Source: Antedon mediterranea
Taxonomy: Eukaryota > Echinodermata > Crinoidea > Comatulida > Antedonidae
Assembly (NCBI RefSeq): GCF_964355755.1
Contig: NC_092680.1
Span: 8,657,001-8,721,000 of the forward strand
Direction of reading: 5' to 3'
Length of the DNA: 64,000 nt
Under the pieces are notes generated by a model, which saw only the letters and a list, made by a program, of their open reading frames with translations, was not told the DNA's origin and did not search any database. Every line of letters begins with the position of its first letter. The first letter of the stretch is position 1. Shown one piece after another: positions 55,681 through 64,000 of this stretch. Made by a program: the position numbers and the translations under genes.

Positions 55681-57267
55681 ATATACCAAATTGACTACTG
55701 TATTGAGAATTCTCAACTATTACCACAGTACGACTGTACGATGAAGTCTACTGGTATAATCGGATATGCTGATGATTTCCTTGTTAACTTAAGGGGTTCA
55801 TTTAATTACTGAATTCTGATTGGTAGTAATGAAATACTGGAATCCTATTTGATGTAGGCATGGATAAAAAGAATTAGAAGGATATGCATCAACGGCGACA
55901 TCAAACGATTTTACAACGCGCTTGCCTATACTAAAGCACTGCTGCCAATCAAACATTGAACTCCGTGTCTCTAACCGCGGCCCTCTGTAGAACGCTGCGA
56001 ATCAACTGCTACATTTTTTTAGACCACGTTACCATGTAGAAATCGTATGCGCAGTCTGAATGTTCTATTGATATGTCTGCGTCGATGATTAATTGACAAC
56101 AAAAATGTATTGCTGAACAATTTTGTTTTAGTTTCATAACAATCGGACTACGAAAAGTTCACTTTCTTACGACTGGTAATTTTAAGTAGTTGGTAATATT
56201 AATAAAATATGCAATTTTTATATTTGAATTATCATTATTTGCCTGCCATCTTCTGTCATTAAAAATTGCGTTAATCTATAGAATATTAAATTATGCATTT
56301 GACCATGTATGTTGTTAGCGTGTCCGCCGGTGTCCACACATAGAACAATCGTGTTTTTAATATATGGCTAAGCAGTGGTTTCTTCATAAATCTCCTTAAT
56401 TATCGATGTAATTATATTTAAATTTTAGTTCCTGGTGATTGGCTAGTGGTTATGTCATCAACATCACATCCAATCACCCGGCCTAATTGAATGAAAACAG
56501 CGATCCCTGATCCGGGATTGGCTGGCTATGTATAGTTGCGATACGTTACCTAGCGGTCGTTTTGAAAAGTACACGCATGGCAAACTTAATCACGAACAAA
56601 CGAAGTATATATTATTATTCACACAAGAAGTAAGACAACGGTGAGTATATAGATCATGATTACACGTTGTATCTACTACACTTAATATTAGCCTAGGCCT
56701 ACCTAGGCAGTATCAATGTCGGCAAATCATATGGTTTACTAGTAAGCCTAGAAGCTAGAAGGCCTAGGCCTAGTATCCTTGCTGATTTTGTAATTTTACA
56801 TGTAGGCTGAGACAACAAATAGTTATTGTCTCAGATGTAGGGCTACTACAGGTCATAAAATGCTACTTTAATGTCATAAAAACATTAGCGTAGATCAATC
56901 GCGGCAGAAACCTATACTAATTACAATTATAATTATATAGCATCTACAATTCTAAGCCAATAACAATATAGTATTTTATCTGGTATATTGATGAAGTAAG
57001 CCTACACTAGGGTCTTCACAATAACGTACAATGTAGTTTAATAACTGTTTTCAATAAACATTATACTCAGCAGTGGCGTGAGGCAGAGGCCAAAAAGGTT
57101 AAATGTCGTTGCATATGTGCAGTAAACAATTATATTAGGCACGCGACCGTTTCGTTGTTACCATGCGGTTGATTAAACTGTAACATTGTGGGCGGTCCAC
57201 GCTCTGTCGGCGAGAGTCAAGGAACCCTTGATCTCACGTCGATGCATATCCTTCTATTCTTTAATCC
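55681..57267. other. Divergent intergenic region, largely unexplained
   Basis: Between EPHX4-like gene 2 (minus) and TM6SF (plus). Apart from the possible promoter at 56400-56650 and a GGCCTA cluster at 56690-56775, no gene or clear repeat was recognised. Confidence 0.4.
56400..56650 (+). promoter_or_regulatory. Possible promoter and 5' non-coding exon
   Basis: Several CCAAT/ATTGG boxes (GTGATTGGCTAG, CATCCAATCACC, GGATTGGCTGG) precede a stretch ending in a strong donor, AACG/GTGAGT, at 56640-56641, and a GGCCTA-rich cluster follows at 56690-56775. The same arrangement is seen downstream of the NDUFS4 first exon. It could be the untranslated first exon of the TM6SF gene at 62684 or an unknown transcript. 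Confidence 0.3.
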
Positions 57268-57869
57268 ATGATGTAGGTGACTACTTCGCATCATGGATTA
57301 AAGAATATTCTATTCTTTAATCCATGTTCGCATGCAGCTAAAGTAAAATGACGTCACGTTAAAGAGGGTCGTCACACAGAGTTCATGCATATTAAATTAA
57401 TGAAGCAAACTTGCTGAGAGTGTTTTCCACCAACCACACACGCGACGCGAGATTTATCGAAACTCCTGAGCCATCGACTGACGATCATGTTTTTGATAAT
57501 TAAAATAATAATATATACAACAAAATATAATTGTTTTCACTGCTGAGGATAATAAATAATATATTTAATTTTAACATAACAGGAAAGCCTAGATACTTCC
57601 TTCCAGTGCGAATAAAAAATATTAATGTACAGGATCTAAGCCAAATGGATCAAATAAACAACTATATATTTAATCTGCTTCTTTTGTTATCAGGAACAAT
57701 ATCGGAATTATTTTATTTTCTGTACCACCGATCGCACCACCATTATCACTCTGAAAACATTTTGTAAAATCATGAGCGCGCAAGAAGCAGAGACAAAACA
57801 TCCTTTTGCATATGCGCTGCATGAGACTCTGTGACGTTACTTTAGCTGCGTGCGAAGAAGTAGTCACCT
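57268..57869. mobile_element. 0.6-kb short relative of the Mutator-like element
   Basis: Ends GGTGACTACTTCGCATC and GAAGAAGTAGTCACC; inner parts GCTAAAGTAAAATGACGTCA, TGAAGCAAACTTGCTGAGAG and ATCACTCTGAAAACATTTTG match both ends of the 42367-47387 element. The flanks CATGATGTA and TTTGATGTA share seven of nine bases, a candidate 9-bp target duplication. Confidence 0.7.
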
Positions 57870-57973
57870 TTGATGTAAGGTGGTAGTAGGACTGTCACGC
57901 CAAAATTGGTCCGGCCGGATCGATTTTGGTCGTAATCAAGCACCAAAACTGGTCCGATCGGATTGATTTTGGC

Positions 57974-58483
57974 GTTGAAACAGTCGCTAAAACAGGTCCG
58001 ACTAGGCCAAAACTGGTCCGGCCTTTAAACGATCGCTTATTTATTCTTTAAAATGTGTTAAGAAGCCTCCTGCAATCAGTTCAAATGGGTAAAGTAAACT
58101 ATGCTTAAAGTAAATATACTAAATATTACCGTACAAACGAAAAGAAATTATCGAAACACTAATTAAAGAAACTTTAATCGGCTTTTGGGATATTCTATTG
58201 TTCAGTTCGTTTAAAACTAATTAGTAATAGCGCCCCCTAGTAATTTTATATTATGTCTAAGCAAAGAATATAAATAGGCTCCTTTTATTATCTTTGGTCT
58301 AAGCTAAGAACCGAACGCCGATTTATTTTTACCTTTTTAATCTCTCCGTTTCGATAATTCCTTTTCGATTTACTCTAAGCATAGTTTACTTCAACCATTT
58401 GGACTCTTGTAAGGATAAATAAGCGATTTTGAAGGCCGGACAAGTTTTAGCCTAGCCGGACCTGTTTTAGCGGCTGTTTCAAC
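57974..58483. mobile_element. 510-bp palindromic MITE with CTAAAACAGGTCCG arms
   Basis: Arms GTTGAAACAGTCGCTAAAAC with AGGTCCG and GATCGCTTATTTATTCTT on the left face AAGGATAAATAAGCG, CCGGACCTGTTTTAGCG and GCTGTTTCAAC on the right. Inner parts (GTAAACTATGCTTA) are also complementary. Preceding DNA (57900-57970) carries extra copies of AAACTGGTCCG-like units. Confidence 0.8.
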
Positions 58484-58839
58484 GCGTTACAGGACCATGT
58501 CCATCCCATTGTAGTAATAAATAAAGTTGAGCCACCTGCGACCATTATAATGTCCTACCATATGCTAATGTAGGGAAATGTTATGCTTACTATTGTTTCT
58601 TTTAATAATTTAGTTCAATTAATAAGAATAAAGAATATACTTAACAATATACAACAAATAACATCAATGTACGATGTAGTTTAACACTGCTCTCAACTAT
58701 ATGGTATACTTGAGCACATTGATAAAGAATTGGATAAACTTAACAATATACAACAAATAACATTAATGTACGATTCCGTTTAACACTGTTCTCAACAATA
58801 GTCATTTTGGTATACTTGAGCACAGTAATAATATGAAAA

Positions 58840-59310
58840 ACATAATAACACTATAATATTTGTAGATGATTATGACGAGGACACGTACATATGTTGATGA
58901 GTATAATTGATACAAATTGACTTTTAAAAGTGAAATAACACTAACATTTGTAGATGAATATGACGAGGACACGTACATAATGTTGATGAGTATATTGATA
59001 CAAATTGACTTTTAAAAGTGAAATAACACTATAAATGATTGTAGATGAATATGACGTGAATTGCACGTACATTATGTTGATGAGTATATTGATATAAATC
59101 GACTTTTATAAAAGTGAAATAACACTAATATTATTAGATGAATATGACGTGGACAAGTACATTTATTGATGAGTATATTGATATAAATCGACTTTTAAAA
59201 ATGAAATAACACTAATATTTGTATATGAATATGACGTGGACACGTACGTCATGTTGATGAGTAATTGATATAAATCGACTTTTAAAAGTGAAATAACACT
59301 ATCTTGTCCA
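58840..59310. repeat. 88-bp tandem array
   Basis: About five units with TAGATGAATATGACGTGGAC, ACGTACAT, TTGATGAGTATATTGATA and CGACTTTTAAAAGTGAAATA; isolated copies recur at 59515-59620 and 60195-60310. Non-coding. Confidence 0.8.
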
Positions 59311-59326
59311 AGTACCTTCACTTGCA

Positions 59327-59363
59327 CTGACGAAGGGCTAGTGTTGCCCGAAAGCTCTGCTAA
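59327..59363 (+). other. Hammerhead-like RNA core motif in a retroelement tail
   Basis: CTGACGA, an extra A, a GGGC-TAGTGTT-GCCC hairpin, GAAA, and a small AGC-TCT-GCT hairpin followed by A lie in the order of a hammerhead ribozyme (core, stem II, GAAA, stem III, UA site). No complementary stem I is seen and the extra A after CTGACGA is not canonical, so activity is doubtful. Confidence 0.3.
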
Positions 59364-59639
59364 CTTTTCTGGCTGTTTTACTTTATCGTTTTGATTTAGC
59401 TTTTCGCTTCTTTTTTGTATCACCATTGAAATCCAGCCACTGATACCCACAGCATTGTTATTATTTCAGTATTAATTTTGCCTTTGGATTTACAAATATT
59501 AAAAAAGTGAAATAACACTAATGACTGTAGATAATATGACATGTATATATTTTTGTATATTAATATGCACACGTACATACGTTGATGGGTATTGATATAA
59601 ATATACTTTTAAAAGTACCGTAATAATAGACACTTTATT

Positions 59640-60195
59640 ACCTCCAAGGAGGTTATATTTTCACCCCTGTATGGGTGTGTGTGTGTGTGTGTGTCTGTGA
59701 ACAGCCTGGAGACCACAGTTCTTATCCGATTCTCACCAAATTTGACAACAATGATCTATGCCTCAAAAGCTCGGACGAGTTCGAATTTGAGAGGAAAAGG
59801 TCATAGGTCAAGGTCACAACTAACAAAAAATTATTTTACTGCCTAGAGACCACAGTTTTTATCCGATTCTCACCAAACTTAGCCACAATGATCAATGACA
59901 CATCATATAATTGTGGTTAAATTTTGAAGGGTCAGGGTCAAAGATCAAGGTCCACAAAAAACTTTAAAAAAAGAAATAAACAAAATAATTTTAAAAAAAA
60001 ATCTCAGTGAGACTTGAACCAGCGATCTCAACTGTGAGAGGCTGGATACATAACCATTACACCACACTGTCACCCACATCTTTGTAGTGTGCAGTTAACA
60101 TATTTACACTTAGAACTAATAAAAAAAATGTTTAAAAAAATATTCAGGGGGAATTTTACAGTAGGCGGAGGTTTGTACTCTCGGAGTACCCTCTA
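59640..60195. mobile_element. Repeat with CCTCCAAGGAGG start and tRNA-like segment
   Basis: Begins ACCTCCAAGGAGGTTATATT and ends GGCGGAGGTTTGTACTCTCG GAGTACCCTCTAGT. Inside are two direct copies of AGACCACAGTT...TTATCCGATTCTCACCAAA and two of GGTCAAGGTCA-like text. Such elements are frequent in marine invertebrates as I recall; class not certain. Confidence 0.65.
60002..60073 (-). repeat. tRNA-like segment in that repeat
   Basis: On the minus strand TGTGGTGTAATGGTTA (A box) and CTGGTTCAAGTCTC (B box) are spaced as in a tRNA, with a recognisable anticodon arm. Acceptor pairing is weak; treated as SINE-like rather than a gene. Confidence 0.5.
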
Positions 60196-60524
60196 GTTTG
60201 TAGATGAATATGACATGGACACGCAATAAATATTATCGTTATATCGTATACATGTTGATGAGTATTGATATAAATCGACTTTTTAAAGTGGAATAACACT
60301 AAAATGTATAGATGGATATGGCCTCAACAAGTATTGTATTAATCGGTAGTGTATATTGATAGACTTCCAACCTGTAATGCCAATGAAAGCTGGAAACAAG
60401 AATTGTGATCCTAAATAGTATTCTTCTAATAATCTTGGTATGTAAAGGCATGCAAAATCCCAACGCAGCCAGGGGAGGGGTTGGAGTTTCGAACAAACTC
60501 CCCTGTCCCCGTCCTACGGTTTTT

Positions 60525-60655
60525 GTGAACTTTTTAGTAGCGTGCAAATGCGACTCTACAGCTCACTATGTCGGTCGGTCAGTCGGTTGGTCGGTCGGTC
60601 GGTAAACACTAACTCAAATTTGAGCACGCGACTGCAGCAATGTATATGGCCTTTT
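60525..60655. mobile_element. GACCGACA-family repeat, copy 4
   Basis: TTTAGTAGCGTGCAAATGCG, CTCTACAGCTCACTATGTCG, (GGTC)n, AAACACTAACTCAAATTTGA and GCACGCGACTGCAGC; the best preserved of the four copies. A partial relative is near 14535-14580. Confidence 0.7.
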
Positions 60656-61600
60656 AATAGAAATCAGCAGTGAAAGTATATGTAAATAAGTATGCGTTAA
60701 TATAGAATTAGTTTTTTTTTTCATTTAATTAATAGTATTAAAGTTATCTGTGCTTAATTATACTCAAATGACTATAGTTAAAAACAGTAAGTATTAAACG
60801 GCATCGTACATTAATGTTATTTGCTGTTTATTCAAAGTTTATTCTATTCTTTATCACTGTGCTCAAGTATACCAAAATGACTATAGTTGAGAACAGTGGT
60901 AAACAGGATCGTACATTGATGTTATTTGTTGTATATTGTTAAGCTTATCCTGTTCTTTATCACTGTGCTCAAGTATACCAAAATGACTATAGTTGAGAAC
61001 AGTGTTAAACTGGATCGTACATTAATGTTATTTGTTGTATATTGTTAAGTTTATCCTATTCTTTATCACTGTGCTCAAGTATACCAAAATGACTATAGTT
61101 GAGAACAGTGTTAAACTGGATCGTACATAATGCAATGTTGTATTGTTAAGTTTATCCTATTCTTTATCACTGTGCTCAAGTATACCAAAATGACTATAGT
61201 TGAGAACAGTGTTAAACTGGATCGTACATGCAATTTGTTGTATATTGTTAAGTTTATCCTATTCTTTATCACTGTGCTCAAGTATACCAAAATGACTATA
61301 GTTGAGAACAGTGTTAAACTGGATCGTACATTAATGTTATTTGTTGTATATTGTTAGTTTATCCTATTCTTTATCACTGTGCTCAAGTATACCAAAATGA
61401 CTATAGTTGAGAACAGTGTTTACCTGGATCGTACATTATATGTTATTTGTTGTATATTATTAAGTTTATCCTATTCGTTATCACTGTGTTCAAGTATACC
61501 AAAATGACTATAGTTGAGAACAGTGTTAAACTGGATCGTACATTAATGTTATTTGTTGTATATTGTTAAGTTTATTCTATTCTTTATAGTATATTGATGT

Positions 61601-62534
61601 TATTGAGTTTATCCTTTGCTTTACTGTGCTTTGATTTGCTGAGCAAGTTTGGTTGCCTGCCCCGCCCCCATATGCTGCCTACTAAATTAGGATGCCCTGG
61701 CTTTTCTATAAAAATTGAAGTACCCACAATGCACGTTATACGGAAGTCATAGTCTTGTGAAATACAGACACAATAGTTTTTATCGTATTGTTTTCATTTA
61801 AATATCAGTAAAATTGTCTTAAACTGTAAATAACTAAAATAAGCGAATGTATGCAAGTGTTCATAAATGTCACTACTGTTTAGTATTAATACAATTTGGA
61901 TTAGAACATTTACCAGAAAGGTAGAAAAAAACAAACCATTGAGAATTCTCAATAGCCAGAATGGTATATGTAATATACGTGGTGGTTTATGATTTTTCGT
62001 GGTGTCCAAAGGTTACGTATGGGACGTATGGTCGGTGGCGCCATTTACACATGGCCCAAAATTAAGCGTGCTCTTTTTTTTCCTCTTCCGTTTACGTGCT
62101 AGCTCATCATGCATTGACTTTCTCATAAAGTCCATTCACATAGCCCAAGAAGAAGCGTGCTCTTTGCCTCCGTTCTCATAAAGTCATGAAAAGCGTTCCA
62201 TAGTTTCTAATCTTGTAGAAATAGACAATTCCATTTTCGTTGGTATCATTTTAAAAAAAATAAAGTATATTTTCTGATTTAATTTGCACAAAATTATAAA
62301 ATATAATATAAAAATTATAAATATAAAGTATACCATCTTTATATATTTATTGTGATTAAAAATACCAAATACATTATTTCACGGTAGATACTATTTATCA
62401 ACTCGAAATTATTATTTACCTGTAGGAATAATGGGAATGTCCATTTTAGGTCGCCCCTGGTTTTTTGTTGTTGGTTCCCTAAGTGCAGTTTGTTTTTGTG
62501 TGTGTGTGCAGCACAATTTAAAACATCGACCCAT
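61601..62534. other. Upstream region of TM6SF, no gene seen
   Basis: Contains a short direct repeat: GCCCAAAATTAAGCGTGCTC near 62054 and GCCCAAGAAGAAGCGTGCTC near 62142, each near TCATAAAGTC motifs. Otherwise AT-rich and featureless. Confidence 0.4.
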
Positions 62535-62620
62535 ATCTAGGCCTAGTGTGCTGGAGAATTTTGGATTTCTGTAACAACAGTATATAAATAGGCCTAGGCT
62601 AGGCTTTTGGGCCTAGTTAT
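62535..62620. repeat. GGCCTA-rich cluster upstream of TM6SF start
   Basis: ATCTAGGCCTAGTG and ATAGGCCTAGGCTAGGC with GGGCCTAG lie 65-150 bases before the ATG, probably in the promoter or 5' UTR. Confidence 0.5.
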
Positions 62621-62683
62621 TACCTTTTCTTCACATATCTCCCGTGCTGGGTACAGTATACTGTATTAAGAAAGAGATACACT

Positions 62684-64000
<1,317 letters not shown>

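Larger units (their letters stand above)
58590..61600. mobile_element. 3-kb foldback-like element with 108-bp tandem arms
   Basis: The left arm (58618-58805) has two units of about 110 bases; the right arm (60785-61600) has about eight units in the opposite orientation. A unit contains CTATTCTTTATCACTGTGCT, CAAGTATACCAAAATGACTA, GAGAACAGTGTTAAACTGG and ATCGTACATTAATGTTATTT. Between the arms are a separate 88-bp tandem array (58840-59310), other repeats and the element at 59640-60195. Confidence 0.75.

Noticed and set aside
57531-57767. 78-residue frame
   Set aside because: Lies inside the short Mutator-like element and is low-complexity; no family resemblance.
59163-59450. 95-residue minus-strand frame (ISGWISMVIQKRSEK)
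   Set aside because: Overlaps the retroelement tail and 88-bp array; reads through repeat DNA and has no supported start or homologue.

Overview
This is a eukaryotic nuclear window: AT-rich, with short coding exons split by GT-AG introns and a heavy load of transposon-derived repeats. Gene content (an NDUFS4-ARL15 pair, a TP53BP1 homologue, EPHX4-like and TM6SF-like genes), a 5S-rRNA-derived SINE and dense TAGGCCTA motifs suggest a deuterostome marine invertebrate, most likely an echinoderm. The species assignment is inference; no ribosomal or mitochondrial marker is present to fix it.

Layout of genes, assembled by hand from splice signals and reading-frame continuity: (1) NDUFS4, plus strand, 363-3790, five exons, complex I accessory subunit. 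(2) ARL15, minus strand, 12684-6378, five exons, atypical Arf-like GTPase, tail-to-tail with NDUFS4 as in vertebrates. (3) TP53BP1 (53BP1) homologue, plus strand, 15694-27678, 23 coding exons, about 1473 residues with tandem Tudor, UDR-like motif and two BRCT domains. (4) A secreted Ly6/three-finger plus PAN/apple protein, plus strand, 29140-37484, four exons. (5) and (6) Two EPHX4-like alpha/beta-hydrolase genes in tandem, minus strand, 42189-37857 and 55346-48902, with identical intron positions; the first has lost the catalytic nucleophile aspartate. (7) The first three exons of a TM6SF1/2 homologue, plus strand, from 62684 to beyond the window end.

The space between exons is largely mobile DNA. 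The most striking class is foldback-like elements whose inverted arms are themselves tandem repeats (2281-3437, 9741-12508, 13650-14215, 51585-54781, 58590-61600). There is also a 5-kb element with 9-10-bp direct flanks resembling Mutator-type target duplications (42367-47387) and a 0.6-kb relative (57268-57869), several palindromic MITE families present in more than one copy, tRNA- and 5S-derived SINEs, a degraded CR1/L2-type LINE, and a 1.4-kb repeat present as an inverted single copy and a tandem dimer.

The genes do not form one pathway. Housekeeping genes (NDUFS4, ARL15, TP53BP1) occupy the left half; a secreted protein, the hydrolase pair and a membrane sterol-isomerase-like protein occupy the right half. 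No bacterial-type operon, CRISPR array or phage is present. No clearly undescribed gene system was found; the best candidates for new biology are the tandem-arm foldback families, the hydrolase that looks like a pseudoenzyme, and the altered methyl-lysine cage in the 53BP1 Tudor domain.
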